Positions 35,352-46,849 of a DNA stretch of 64,000 nt are shown here, one piece after another. The translations under genes and the position numbers were made by a program. Within the stretch, counting starts at the first letter, position 1; every line of letters starts with the position of its first letter. Source of the stretch: Fasciola hepatica (lineage: Eukaryota; Platyhelminthes; Trematoda; Plagiorchiida; Fasciolidae); assembly GCA_948099385.1 (NCBI GenBank), contig CANUEZ040000165.1:1066501-1130500 (forward strand), written 5' to 3'. The notes under the pieces are model-generated. The model saw only the letters and a program-made list of their open reading frames with translations, did not search any database and was not told the DNA's origin.

Positions 35352-35386
35352 TTGATCTCATGAGAACGTTCAATTTACCGTTTATA
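35351..35386 (-). repeat. PLE-flanking inverted repeat, right
   Basis: TTTGATCTCATGAGAACGTT and the following 16 bases, inverted relative to 32928-32963. Its first base overlaps the start codon of the RT frame. Confidence 0.9.
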
Positions 35387-35608
35387 AATGATCAACTTGA
35401 CTGCAGTATGCACTAGTGAAGATGCAGCGAAATGGTCCGGAATACATCGTGCAATTTAATGCTATTGACTTATATACATATATCAATAAGACATATGTAA
35501 ATATACATATCCCATATTTTATTCAGTTGCTTAAGTGCTTCGGCGTTGTTTTGCTCACAAAGAAGTTCACCATGAGGTTGAATTCTGTAGTATAGAACTG
35601 AAGTGGGA

Positions 35609-35946
35609 TTCCTGGGATCTTCTCAGATTATACTTATATGATTACGTGTACACACATGTGTGTTCGCGCGTATATATGCGTGCATAAATGGGTGTACATA
35701 TTTATACTTTTATAGGTAAATATGCATATATATTTACATATTTGTGCATATGTATATATGTTTAAACATGTATATATAGATATATATGTGTACGCGCATT
35801 TATATATATATATACATACATATATGTGCTTATGTGTATAAACATGAGTATATATTTTTATACATGTAGATACATGTATATATATATATGTAAATACGTA
35901 TGTATACATATATATCTATATAATAGGGGGAGAAACCTGGAATCCC
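35609..35946. repeat. TA/CATA-rich block between imperfect inverted arms
   Basis: About 290 bp of TATA/CATA/TGTA low-complexity DNA lie between GTGGGATTCCTGGGATCTTCTC (near 35609-35630) and GAGAAACCTGGAATCCCAC (near 35929-35946), which pair imperfectly in reverse. Frames across it are Tyr/Ile/Thr runs caused by the repeat. Confidence 0.55.
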
Positions 35947-37362
35947 ACCTCGATTTTTACCGCGGAATCCAGGCGCATCTTTTGTCATTTCTTTTAAACA
36001 GTTATGACATTTTATTAAACGGTAACTGGCTGCACTGGACAGCGAACAGTCTTCGATTGATACAATACCCGGGGTGACCAAATTATCCGGCTTATAGAAC
36101 GGGTTACGGGCCTAAAGTTCCAGAGATTGCCGGTAGACAATAAAGAGTCGTCTTCATTTGCCTAAAAGTTTCGATATTCTAACAGATTGAGTACAGATAT
36201 TGAAAAAGTGCCCCATAGGACACAGTTACCTAGAACAGATGCGGGACCTCCTCAAAACAGTCCCAAGCACTCCTCAATTATCCTAGTAAGTGCAAAATAA
36301 TGCAGTGTCAAATATATTACGTACATAATAATGAGTATAACAATGTAGCAAATATTATGACAGGCAATATGGAAATATGAAAACATAAATAAACGTCTGA
36401 TCCGTGGCGTGAAACGCAACAATGTAGTAAACGAAAGATGTCATCTATGCATATATATATATATATATTCCTAACACGTGCTGCCACTGTTGACGTCGGT
36501 CGATCCACCTATCTCATGTTGCGCCATACTTCAAGCGGAAAACTTACGCCTATGTACGCAGAAAGCTATTGATTTTAATAGGATTTTACGCAAACAAACT
36601 CTGTCTTCTCCAGATTTTCCTCGTCATTCTTTCCCAGAAGAGAACATTGGAGACCTCTCGATCTAAGCGGGCGCACACCGTGAGCCAACCACCTTTGGCC
36701 CAACGGATCTCAAGTGATACCGGTAATCTCGGGGACCATGTAGCGATGCCACTGTCCACCCGCACGGCCGGTGGAGGAGATCAATGCACACGGTGCTTAG
36801 TGATCCCCTTCTCGACCCTGCGTTAGGTGTGCATCGTCCGGATACTTGCGAATAACCCGAAAGAGAGGGGAAAAGTTTTTCCACGATGTTGTTCAATGCA
36901 CTTTGCCTGGAAACTTAAGTGCGCTTTAACGTAACTTACGTCATCTAGAAAAACAGTGAACACACTCGTAAGTATCTTCGTTGCGATAGTCAGCGCACAG
37001 GTAGCGCATCCGGCAACCACTTTTCGAGCTTAGCACGTAGAAGGTATATTCGTCAACGTCAACCCTCTGGTCTTTCGTTCGACAAACAATAAAGTCGTTT
37101 TGACGTACGATGATTGCTCATGGACCGTGAGTCCTCTTCTCATAGTATTCCTGTACTGAGCCGAGGTCATGGTGCTGAAGCTTCTGAACTGTACTAAAAG
37201 CATTGGGTCTGCAACCTTTTCTATCTAGGATTTGTCGGTTTTTCTAACCTCACATGCTGCCTCACATTTTGAAAACAAAGGCTTTGTCATGCTTCCGGAT
37301 GTGCTCGGATCTGGTTCAACAGATCTTTCTACACGAAGAACCCTATTCCTTCCCGAATCTAT
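35947..37362. other. No recognisable gene
   Basis: Short frames only. A (TA)n run of about 20 bp lies near 36448-36468. Part of 36.8-37.36 kb may be the 3' flank of the minus-strand MULE. Confidence 0.4.
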
Positions 37363-37941
37363 TCACAAATACCGTGATACAGCGCAGTAGTTGCTTACGT
37401 CTATTGTAGTGGTAATGTTTCTATCCCAACACCTAATTTCTACTACTTTACCGGAACCAAAGACAGCAGCTAAGTTCTTCAGCTGCGAGAAGAAGAGCGT
37501 GAAGTTCTGGTACCCTAAGCTGACAAACGCAGCAGCAATGTCCTTGGCAATATCCTCACCTAGTGACACTTTCTTGCCAAGATTTAACTTTTGCGCCTCC
37601 TCCATAATAAACTTAAGCAACTTAGCAGGACGCATGGTTTCAGGCAGGCCTTCTTCTCCGGCAGCCCAAAGACACAGTGGAAGCCGAGTCACGTTGTACC
37701 TCACGATCCGAGCTTTTGCAAGGATATGGCTGCATGGTTTTAGCCATTGTGCATAAAAAATACATAAGCAAACTGGGACAGCCCCCATGCTTACCTTTTC
37801 TACACACTTTTCGCTGCAATGAACAGCCCAGTAACCCTCTATCGAGGTCACGGACCCAATTACATGTGCATCAGTTTGCTGCTCCACGGCAGAACTTGCT
37901 CGAGCTCCTAACCTGCCGAGGAATTCAGCACAATCCTCCAT
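37363..37941 (-). pseudogene. SWIM zinc-finger C-terminus of a MULE transposase
   Basis: A 192-codon open frame. VPVCLCIFYAQWLKPCSHIL contains C-x-C-x9-C-x-H, the SWIM zinc-finger pattern found C-terminal to the catalytic domain in MULE/ZSWIM-type proteins. The helical tail (RPAKLLKFIMEEAQ to SQLKNLAAVF) follows. The upstream minus strand (38.6-38.8 kb) carries the DDE-like N-terminal motif, about 0.7 kb away through broken frames. I read the whole as one decayed transposase with an open C-terminal part. A host ZSWIM-like exon is the main alternative: a GTAAGC and a TGCAG lie 65 bp apart inside the frame, but removing them shifts it into a stop. Confidence 0.5.
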
Positions 37942-38568
37942 ATCGGTTATCGCCTTCAGTGAACCCAGAAAAGGTTTGCTTGAACATCGGAGCCTACTCT
38001 CATCTTAATCTTCCGTGCGCTTTAAAATGAGCACAAACCTATCCACTAATGGGAAACCAGCCTACAGACATGAATCATGTGCATGTTTTTCCACCTCAAA
38101 CCGATTAGTTGTAAAATTTCTCAGATGGCAAGCCCATATAACTTTATAGAAGGCCCACTTCATCTCATATGGTAACCTGGCTTATTCAAGGTACCTTATG
38201 GCTGCCGCACATCGACCGCCAATGGCTTCCTTGGACCTATAAAATGGCCCTTTCGTCGGGGCGAATACCAGACTTCGCTCCCAGAGACAAATGCCACTTT
38301 TGTCATTTAAAGACAAATCACTATTACTCCAACGACAATACAGCCGTTGTCTCAAAGAACACGAAAGCTGCAAACACTATACGCGAATTCGGGTAACACT
38401 CCCGGAATGCGTCGTACTGGGTAAGAATCCTGTCTACTATGGTGGTCTTAGCATCCACAGGACCGGGTAACCGGTTTCTCATTTTCCTTCTTGCACTCGA
38501 ATGGCCTGTGCCCCTTTCATTTGGAAGAGTGGCATAAAAAACTGACCCCCCTCAATCACTTTCGTCAA
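37942..38568 (-). other. Decayed central part of the MULE
   Basis: This lies between the N-terminal catalytic motif and the SWIM frame. Short frames on both strands (38182-38373 minus, 38169-38396 plus) show no clear motif. Confidence 0.3.
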
Positions 38569-38920
38569 TCAGCGTGGTGTGTCGCAGTATATATCCCTAC
38601 TGTTCAGCTGATACGTTTCATCAGCCAAAATAGCGTCACTGAATTTACTTATCAAGGGAATAACTGTTCGCAGAAAGTAGAAAGCAAAAAGGACTACTCC
38701 GTCACCCGAAACTACCCCCATCATACCGTTACAGCTCAACAGCTCCTCCAACACTAGAACATCTGAACGACTATCTTCCCTACGTGCTTTTTCTTTCAAC
38801 TGGTAAACACCTCCATCAATAAACTATTTGTTGAAATTAGTCCGAGCATAGAAGCAAATTTCTTGAGAGTTGTGAAAAGTCCCCATCAACTCTCTAAAGT
38901 GTGACTCCTCCAAGGAAGCC
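38569..38920 (-). pseudogene. MULE transposase catalytic-domain fragment
   Basis: The minus-strand frame 38799-38569 reads GMMGVVSGDGVVLFAFYFLR, then TVIPLISKFSDAILADETYQ and LN. This resembles the DGxxxALFFxT and FPDVILxDATYxTN motifs of animal MULEs, with Asp of ADET as first catalytic residue. It matches ADATHQLN in the MULE fragment at 21.2 kb. It is the upstream neighbour of the SWIM frame on the same strand. Confidence 0.5.
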
Positions 38921-40599
38921 AAAACCCCTACCCTACAACAGAGCTAACTTTTAAGCAAATAAAAACGGGGGTTATATTGGAGATATCGATATGCAAATTA
39001 AAGCCTTGTTCCCACAGGTTGCATCATGATAAGAGCCGGGTAGCGTTTGCTTTTATATTCGCAAGAGCTCATTAAGAAGCCCACGAAAAATACCCACCTT
39101 TTAGCTAGCATTTGTGGACAAAAATTGTGGACACAGCAAAATTTCTTAAGGTAGTATTGAGCGGACTTCGGAAGAGTATTGGGATGGGTTTTCACACAGT
39201 TATGGCGCTCACACTCTCATAAATGTCAAAAGACTTCAAAGTCCCCCGTCTGAAAATTTCAAAATCTTCTTCAAAACTTTTGATGACCCCAAGGTATCTC
39301 GAAAAATGCGACAACGGTTTTTCGAATCGTCATCCATCGAGCTGGTAGCAGCACCAGAGTGCACGAAAACAGCCGTCGAAATTCACGGGGTGGCCCTTGG
39401 CCAGCTCACTTATATGCCATTGCTTTGTACAACTACATAATAAAACTTGGAAAAATTGTTCCTTACCATGCTGCGCAATCTTTACCCTTTTCAGGCGACA
39501 AACCATTCGTTACAAAGGCTGCCGTCAATGTGTGGCCGTTATTCCAGCGTGACAACATTTACCGTTGTATCCTGCAGGACTATCTCCCTCATTAGTGAGT
39601 GAAACTGGCTCCGCGGTTAAGAGAAACGTAACCAAGCGGAGCAGGGATGGAATAAAAATGTACAGGTATTCAGACAGTACCAACATAAAGTCACAGGGAA
39701 GAGTGAACTGACAGAAAAAGTTTCTAAAGGTAACCGACGAGAAACTGAGAAATTCTCGGTGATGAGAGAAAGTGCACTTGAAACAATAGCTTAAATGATC
39801 CGGAAAATATTATGTATATATATATATATATAATACCGAAGGAGTTGCAAGGTATTATCTGAGTAGGGTAATTGCGTTAATGAAACAGAGTCCGATGGGC
39901 CTCGGAATTAGTGCTTGCTCTTCATCAGGAGGTTGTGAAAGACGCACTCATAAAGTGGTGTATGTAGATTCCCGAGCCTGGAAATTTGGTGGAACAGAGT
40001 GACAAAAGTTGGCAGGGGAGTGAAGTACGGTTCAAATTAGGGGTTTGGTCCAGGTTGATTAGTGAACACAAGTTGACAACAGGGCGGAAAAAGGAGTTGA
40101 TGCAAGATGATTCTGTGAGGTCATACGGGGGTGGCCCATAAATGATGCTGTCAAAATATGTCGACGATCGCCTAACGGGGTACGCTGATAAGAGTCTGAT
40201 ATCGGAAATTTGGTAAAAAACTGGACGGTCATTTATTTGGCATACGTATATTTCATTTCCGGCACGGAGCTAGAGAAACTGCACCAAAAGTGTTATTCGG
40301 CAAAGACGCTCAATCGTGGAAAACGGATGAAAAAATGGCAATAGGTAGAAGGTGGTCGAGGTGGTGTTCAACTATTGGTTTATCGGAAGTGACTCGGAGA
40401 ATGACATACAAGGAATACAAATTTACAACGAAGTGGACGTAGTGGCAAATATGTTTGATATCTGACGGCATCAACTAGAAGTAATACAATACTGGAACCG
40501 CCAAAAGGAGCAGATAGTTGTATGATTGAGTGCATTAAGAAAGGTCCAACCTGAGATTTTTGGGGGGAGAGGGGGGGAACAGCTAAACGAGAGCCTAAG
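38921..40599. other. No recognisable gene
   Basis: The minus-strand frame 39195-38998 may be the MULE N-terminus but has no motif. A TA run lies near 39812-39831. The purine-rich plus strand from about 39.9 kb may be the 3' portion of the minus-strand Y copy. Confidence 0.35.
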
Positions 40600-41830
40600 T
40601 TATGGGTAGTTGATTTTCAGCGGAAGGTGTAGAAAAAGCGCTCAGTGGATTGTGATGCAGGTGGCCGACCATCATAATTCGGTGAAGCAGCGACAAAGGA
40701 TTTTACGTGAGCGAACTGTGTTACCATTTTGGATTTGTTTGGGTTCATTGGTGAATGGCATGGGAGCATATAAATTTGGTAACAAAGTGGATGCCGGAGG
40801 CGGACATATGGTGGAATGATGAAGCGGTATAAGAGCAGTTCATAAGGAAAGCTCTTAGGAAGTGCAGGTGATTGCATAGCCGGATATGCTGGAGAAAGTC
40901 TGACATGGGACTCTGAGGAAGCAATCGAACGGCTGATATACTTAATTGTGGATGCTTCATTACCTGTGCGACTGTCAGGAAATGCAAACGACTGAATGAC
41001 AGGAGGTGCAGGGAGAGGATGCAGCGGAAAAGAGATCTGGTTTCAAGCAGATGAAGCTCTGGAAGAGGGGCCATTTTGTGTTTTGCGATAGTGTTGGCAG
41101 GTGAGAAACGATATTTAGATGATAGTTTTGTATAGATAAATGGAGTGGTGACATACAAATTGCTCAGTGGATGGGTGGTCTCTTCAAACGTATATAAGAA
41201 GATGCGGTGTTCAAAATAAAGATATCTGAACGATGAAACCTTTTCGTGTTTCGGGGTGCAGAATCCGGTAACCGGCCCAGGTAGAACGAAGGTACACATG
41301 TGATCAGTTCGGACAGATAGAAGGCAAGTCGGTGGAGATAGGTGTCAGCAGCTGCAAATAGTAGGATACTTCTCTAAGCCGAGCAAATATTTGTGCGTAT
41401 TTCGACGTGGAACTTGACCGGGTGTATGGTAGTGCTGCATGGAACTTTAGAGGAGGCAACGGGCCGCAGCAATACGATGCAGGGGTTCTTGTTTTAAACC
41501 CCCTACTGGTATTTGCGGGTGAGGCTGGCCATGCGCTGGACACCCAACCTGAATACCACTTCTAGTGGCAGAAGGTGCCATCAGCCAGCCTAGTTGCGCC
41601 CGCACACCGTTGCAGACTGCCTACAAGCCCAATGTGTGCTGGCCGCAGCAGTAGATCTGACTGCCCTTCGCACCGCTGGGAGTGAGGTGAGTTTCCTCGG
41701 TGGGGCCAAATGGCGGTAGGTATCAGGTAGGCCGCGATCAGGCGATCAGGCATCAGGGGATCCCAGAGCGTTACCAAAGAAGCATCCGCTGAATAGCGTG
41801 CGGATGGCCGACGGACAGGTGAAAGCATAG
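40600..41830 (-). repeat. Y-family dispersed repeat
   Basis: In minus orientation SPVRRPSARYSADASL, then SQRCEGQSDLLLRPAH and GSLQRCAGATRLAD (41828-41562), match the translated landmarks of the copies at 25.5 and 14.9 kb. The DNA block GTCTGCAACGGTGTGCGGGC is shared too. The 184-codon frame 41299-40745 is pyrimidine-repeat reading without a domain. The 3' end was not resolved. Confidence 0.6.
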
Positions 41831-42019
41831 ATTAGGTTACTGACAGGCCTGGTCTTTAAAGTAACAAAAGTCATCGGGAGAAAGGTAATCACGAAGAAAG
41901 GTCTGGAAAGTTTCATTTATTCCGTCATTTCCTGTAGTAATTAGATTTCTCAGTGGAGTTCCCTGGGTAAATCCTCATCCAGTTACTAACAGCTGCTCGT
42001 TTCACTCGTTCCGAGCACC
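41831..42019. other. Spacer upstream of a LINE
   Basis: No recognisable motif. May be LINE 5' sequence. Confidence 0.25.
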
Positions 42020-42341
42020 ATCAACTTACCTCACCCTTGTGTTATGGCACCAGCGGGGTCACTAATTCCGTGCCCCTTTATATACTCCCACTAACCCGGC
42101 CTCTGTTCCACATTACGTCTCAACTTATCCTCACTATTGGTATCAAGAATTTAGATACCCAAATCTTAAGTCGCTTCACCGGTAGTGACCATAAGATGGT
42201 ATCCTGTGTTTTACCGCACCCTGGACTCACACTGATAAGTCAGCAGAAACACACCTTCCGATCACTAATAAGCAATACCATTAAGCTTGCTGGGATAGTC
42301 TACCCTCTTTTATCCGTTCCCTAAACTGGGACGAATCTTTT

Positions 42342-43772
42342 TTGTCTAATGACCTAGAGATAGCGGCTGCCCAACTGTATTCTAATCTTCATTACCGCCT
42401 CGACAAAATCAATCCAGCCTCGGGGCCTATCATACGCAAACAGCAAAACTCCTTTGATCGTCCTAACGGTATCCCAGCCAAACTCCAACGAAGATTCACT
42501 AAGACGAGGGGCTTCTCGTCGTATCTTCAAATAATACGTTTATCCCATACGATTAAATTGCTTTTGGATTTTTCTAAGAAGAAACAGGAACTGGGTGTCT
42601 TAAGCCACCCAAACAAGGTAGAAGCACTGGCCAGGCTAATGAAGGTCAGAAACAAGCAACCTAATCAAGACATCCCATATTTGAACTATAATAATAATTG
42701 CTTGCATAACCCTCTTTTGATTACGGAGGCTTTCAGCACCTACTTTGCCTCCTCTTTAACGACGGATGACATCACATTCATCCCCTTTCTAAATCCGGTG
42801 ACATCAGTAACTTTCTCGACGGTAGTGTTCTATCCTGGTGAGGTTTCAGTCCATGTTGCAAGAACAAGACCGTCCTGCAGGCCGGGTCCGGATGCATTAC
42901 CACCGGCCATTTTTAGTCGAGGTGGCGAAGACGTTCAAATGTTGCTCACAAACATATTCGATTTGTCACTCAGGTACAGTGTTTTTCCTTCTCAATGGAA
43001 AACTTCCACTATCACACCTATGCACAAAAGAGGATCACGTCTAGGTCCAGTTAACTATCGGCCGAAGAACCACACCCAGGTCGTGTCCAGAATCATGGAG
43101 AGAATGATCAAGGAAAGGCTGACACGTCACCTTCTAAATCATAATCTAATCAACGCTGGTCAGCATGGTTTTCTGAAAAACAGATCACGTGCGACATGCG
43201 TGACAAATTTCCTCAACCTGGTCACAGAAGCTGCCAATATTGGTAAATCGGCAATCGTGATCGTTTTGGACATGACCAAGGCGTTCAACCGAGTATCCCA
43301 CGTCCGGTTACCACAGAAGATCAAAACATATGGAATCGTGGACCCGATGCTCGCTTGGTTTGCATCCTACTTATCAGCCCGAGACCAGGTTGTAAATATA
43401 GGTGGAAATTTTTCCGAAACCCGTCCCATAACTAGTGGTGTGATACAAGGTATTGCACTGGGCCCACTATTGTTCCTAATGTACGTTAACGGTATATTTA
43501 CCATTTTCCAACGGGGAGTTCCCTTCCTGTTCGCAGATGATATCAAAATCGTGTACGCTTTTGAGCCCGCGGCGTTAGCCTCCACCGTAGATGACATTAC
43601 GAGGGAACTGCTCGCTCTCAGCTCCTGGAGTGATGATTGGAAAATGAGTTTCTGCGCCGAAAAAAGTAGTATTATTACGCACAAATGTCACGTCCCCACT
43701 GAAATATGTAGTATAAACGGCAAATTCGTACCCAGTAACTCTCAGGCACGTGACTTGGGTCCACACTACTGA
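42342..43772 (+). pseudogene. LINE reverse transcriptase (CR1/jockey-type)
   Basis: A 476-codon frame. The first about 180 residues link EN to RT. RT blocks follow: CRPGPDALPPAIFSRG, SQWKTSTITPMHKRG, LINAGQHGFLKNRS, VIVLDMTKAFNRVSHVRL (motif A), ITSGVIQGIALGPLLFLMYV (motif B) and PFLFADDIKIVYAF (catalytic FADD). It stops at TGA 43770-43772 within RDLGPHY. The same reading frame carries on as CTFDFSEHAAIQVGKAR, so this is a nonsense change, not the natural end. A further in-frame TGA lies in LDPLWL at 44064-44066, and the C-terminus resumes at 44133-44396. Confidence 0.88.
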
Positions 43773-44396
43773 TGTACGTTTGACTTTTCGGAACACGCAG
43801 CCATCCAGGTGGGTAAAGCACGCCGCACGATCGGGCTAATACAGCAAACATTTATTTTGCCAGAGAGAAAACTAAACATTTTTGAGTCCCATGTTAGAAC
43901 TCTTCTGGAATACAGCTCAATCATTTGTTCCGACATGCGACAAAGGGACCGTATAACGTTTGAGAACGTGCAACGGGTTTTCACGAAACAGCTCATAGGT
44001 TTTTCTTCGCCCTCTAATTACATGGAACGTTGTGAGCGGCTGAAAATCGATCCCTTATGGCTATGATGCATAAAAAATAACCTATTCTTTCACAATATCC
44101 TAAAGAGTAGATCATGTAGTTCAGCACCGCAGGTGAGAACCCTTTCTATTTATCTCCTACGTGACAATGAGTTCTTGGTTTCTGTCAGTTTGCCGAAGCT
44201 TGCACTTCGGTCAAACTTTATTAACAAGTACGCTTCATCGTTGAAGAAGCTACCACAACGAATTCGGGCATTATCACCGACATCGGTGGCTTCCAAACAG
44301 GAAATAAGCATAGCCCTAACGGTGGACACGCTGACCAGGATGTACAATCCCTATATTTCAAGGGCTCAGGCCTTTGAGGTAGGTATAGGGTACTAA
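43773..44396 (+). pseudogene. LINE RT C-terminal domain after nonsense codon
   Basis: Continues the frame above: FDFSEHAAIQVGKARRTIGL, then VRTLLEYSSIICSDMRQRDR, FENVQRVFTKQL and RLKIDPLWL. After the second TGA come KNNLFFHNILKSRSC and SLPKLALRSNFINKYASSLK, ending at 44396. It lines up with the C-terminal frame 29647-30213 at roughly 35-40% by eye. Confidence 0.75.
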
Positions 44397-44400
44397 TAAA

Positions 44401-45200
44401 TCGAATAACCGCTCTGAGCAACCTAGTCTCAATTAGATCCGCATAGGGTTGGCCTCCTCGCTGCAGCAATTACGGAACTCGGCGGTGCATTCCCACCATC
44501 TAGGACGGCAAAACAATCTCGATTTTTTTACCATCAAATACCTTTTTTGCGGCAAGCCAACATAGCGGCCCATGGCGTACTCAGGTATAAGGGCATCACG
44601 TTGTTAGGGCTGCAAGTAGTGCCCCATCCTTGTGCGAACTTGTGTTCCAGTGAGCTTGAACCCCAACAAATAATCGCAGGCTGTGGTTGACTCTACCCTC
44701 CCCCGCATTTTCTGTCCCGTGTAAACCGCATTGAGGATCTGACTTCACGAATATGGCGAGTGTTACCGCGGCACATCTGTGAGCATTCCTGGCTGTGACT
44801 GTCTCCCCGCACAGAGCTGACCACCGATGAGAAGACAGAAACCTCAAAAAGTGAGAGATTGGCATAAAAAAGAGAGAGAAAATACCCCATTGCTTTGTTA
44901 TCCAGGCATACCAGCATCGTCGCATGTGAGCTATGTCCCCAGGCCGCCGTGTTGCTACGGATAGACTGGTGTGGTTGATCTATTCTCAACGCAACTTGTT
45001 ACATGCGGTCCATGTTTCGGCCGGGGCTTGGGAGCCGTGGTCACCCACCAAAAGCAGCTCCGCCTTCTCTGACAGCCAGATACCTGACTGTGATAAAACT
45101 TAAAAAAATAATAATAACGTCTAAAAAGTGTGGTTCACTCCTGAAGCGGCACGAGCTGGATGCTAATGGATGTGTATCGTGCTGCCTCCCTAACCGAAGC
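44401..45200. other. Unassigned, possible tailed repeat
   Basis: No protein motif. It ends GATAAAACTTAAAAAAATAA then TAATAACG near 45.1 kb, an A-rich tail of retroposon type on the plus strand, but I found no second copy in this window to prove a repeat. Confidence 0.3.
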
Positions 45201-45239
45201 AGGCACTAGTGCCGCCTACCGTGGGCACTGAATGTAGCC

Positions 45240-45540
45240 CGTCAGAGTTTGCTTCGCTGACGAAAATTTGGCCCCATCCCGTTCTCACCTCTTACGGCTC
45301 TCCAAACCAGTTCTCACATGGGTGTTTTTCTGTTTTGCAATATGCTAACGACGAGAAAGATATCACGGTAACCATGCAAACACCACTATATCGGATATCC
45401 TTGCTCCTAATCAAGTACAATCTCGGCACACTAGCACCATCGAGTATGTGCATAGACGAACTTACGGCTATGTTTCTCGGAACGAGACCAATTTCCTTTA
45501 TTGCGTCATCACCGACACCATCATAGTTTCTTCCACTTTA
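45240..45540 (+). pseudogene. LINE RT fragment around motif C
   Basis: The frame 45209-45526 contains CFSVLQYANDEKDITVTM, then LLLIKYNLGTLAPSSMCIDE and LTAMFLGTRP. This fits the YADD block and the following helical segment of CR1/jockey-type RTs, with YADD changed to YAND, which removes a catalytic Asp. The 5' and 3' parts are not recognisable. Confidence 0.5.
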
Positions 45541-45829
45541 GGGCCCCTCAGGAACCATTCAATATAGAGTAACTACTATACCGGAAGAGACTGTAACAAA
45601 TATAGTGCTATGCTAGCAGGGTACCAGTCCCATTAACTCTCATTGTTCCGTCAAACCCACCTTACCGCCTCGGTGCTGAACTGCAGACTGCGTAAGCAAA
45701 CCAGATTGAGGGTTACCATTTCTAGATCCTTTTAACCTCAAATCTGTAGGTTTTTCTTAGTATCCCAACACTGCCACACCAACTTGCGAACAGATAATCC
45801 TTTAGAATGCATAAAAAATGGCCCAACCG
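45541..45829. other. Probable LINE 3' remnant
   Basis: No clear motif; it follows the RT fragment and precedes a Y-like segment. Confidence 0.25.
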
Positions 45830-46200
45830 TTAGATGCATCTTCGCTAGGCCGCAGGATTATTGCTCGGTACTCGGCGAGCCTACTCCACCCAGAACGTGG
45901 AGTAGGTGTCGCTGACCGCTTAAATGAACTTTATCCTTGCCCCATTCACATGAACCCAGCCAGTTCATTACTGTTGTCATCATATATTACCCTAGCCCAC
46001 AGCTGGAACCACGTCCAGACTGTAATTCCTATTTATTTCAGGTTCGTCGCCTCTATCTCAGTCTCCAAACTGGATAACCAAAGATGCCACTTTGACTCGT
46101 ACCGACGGGAACCCAAGTGGGACCTTTCATATCATCTGGGACTGCAAGCAAGCCACGTGGCAGAAAATACCACCAACTGCCTATCGTATTAATTAGAGTT
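45830..46200 (+). repeat. Y-family repeat, 5' part only
   Basis: The frame 45818-46192 starts with SLGRRIIARYSASLL and VADRLNELYPCPIHM, similar to SPVRRPSARYSADASL and PDRLIAAYLIPTAIW at the 5' end of the 41.8-kb copy. No SQRC block follows, so it seems truncated or interrupted. Confidence 0.4.
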
Positions 46201-46849
46201 TTCTAACACAAAACCACTCCTGCTGATATCAACATTACAGCCAACACAAGTAACGGTTCAACCGCAACCTTCCAATATACTAGTCGTCATTTACATCTGT
46301 CATATCTCGCCACACTGGACTGATTGACCGACACATATCCTTCACCTCGCCAGACGAACTATACCCATAGAATGTAGTACATTACCAGTAATGACGCCGA
46401 ATAACACTGAGGCTCAATGCGTCAATGTATATATATTTGTCAGTGAAACAGCATAATATTGCCCAAGTCAATGCGGAGATTTTCCGCTTTAGTATCTGTT
46501 GCAACAGTCCACTTTCCCTCGATTCGTGTCCGCCTGGAAATTGATCCTCCACCTTTTCAGGGCCCTCCAGTTGCACTTTTACATTTCTGAATGGTACAGG
46601 TTACTGATCCTGAAATTTAACTCACCCTCATAATGACCTTGGTTACTTCCACATTCACCAAAGTACAAAAATGTTCATTCATAAAATTGGTTTCATGTCT
46701 CCTTGTTCCATAACTCATTCCTTTTCTTGAACCCCGGTAGAACCGACATTCAGGGTTTGCATCAGCTTTCTGGTTTGCTATTCTCTTCGCATGCATCAAT
46801 TTCCCCGATTGTTCTTCCATACAATCTCTTTTTCTTCCTATTTGAAACT
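46201..46849. other. Unassigned, pyrimidine-rich
   Basis: No gene motif; may be the 5' part of the X copy that follows. Confidence 0.3.

Larger units (their letters stand above)
32928..35386 (-). mobile_element. Penelope-like retroelement with inverted ends
   Basis: A single long coding frame is bracketed by 36-bp inverted repeats at 32928-32963 and 35351-35386 (35 of 36 match). A shorter direct match, CTTATATACATATA, occurs at 32918-32931 and 35469-35482, so the true boundaries may lie outside the coordinates given. PLEs are known to carry LTR-like ends in direct or inverted arrangement. TA-rich DNA flanks both sides. This is the only element here with an undamaged enzyme frame, so it is probably the youngest. 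Confidence 0.75.
42020..44400 (+). mobile_element. LINE, 5'-truncated in the endonuclease
   Basis: Begins inside the endonuclease (frame 42037-42324, with GSDHKMVSCVL, the SDHxxV active-site His block). It continues with a complete RT frame and the conserved C-terminus, and ends near ACTAATAAATCGAATAA at about 44.39 kb. Only a few stops or shifts separate the pieces, which makes this the best-preserved LINE in the window and a useful reference for the decayed copies. Confidence 0.8.

Noticed and set aside
35351..35520. Hammerhead ribozyme in the PLE ends
   Set aside because: A GTGAAGATGCAGCGAAAT stretch near 35418 loosely recalls the core, but the first core base and helix II pairing are wrong.
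35634..35909. Tyr/Ile/Thr-rich 91-codon frame
   Set aside because: It is translation of TATA/CATA low-complexity repeats.
37700..37900. 65-bp intron (GTAAGC to TGCAG) in the SWIM frame
   Set aside because: Splicing it out shifts the frame into a stop, while the unspliced frame is open and contains the SWIM Cys/His pattern.
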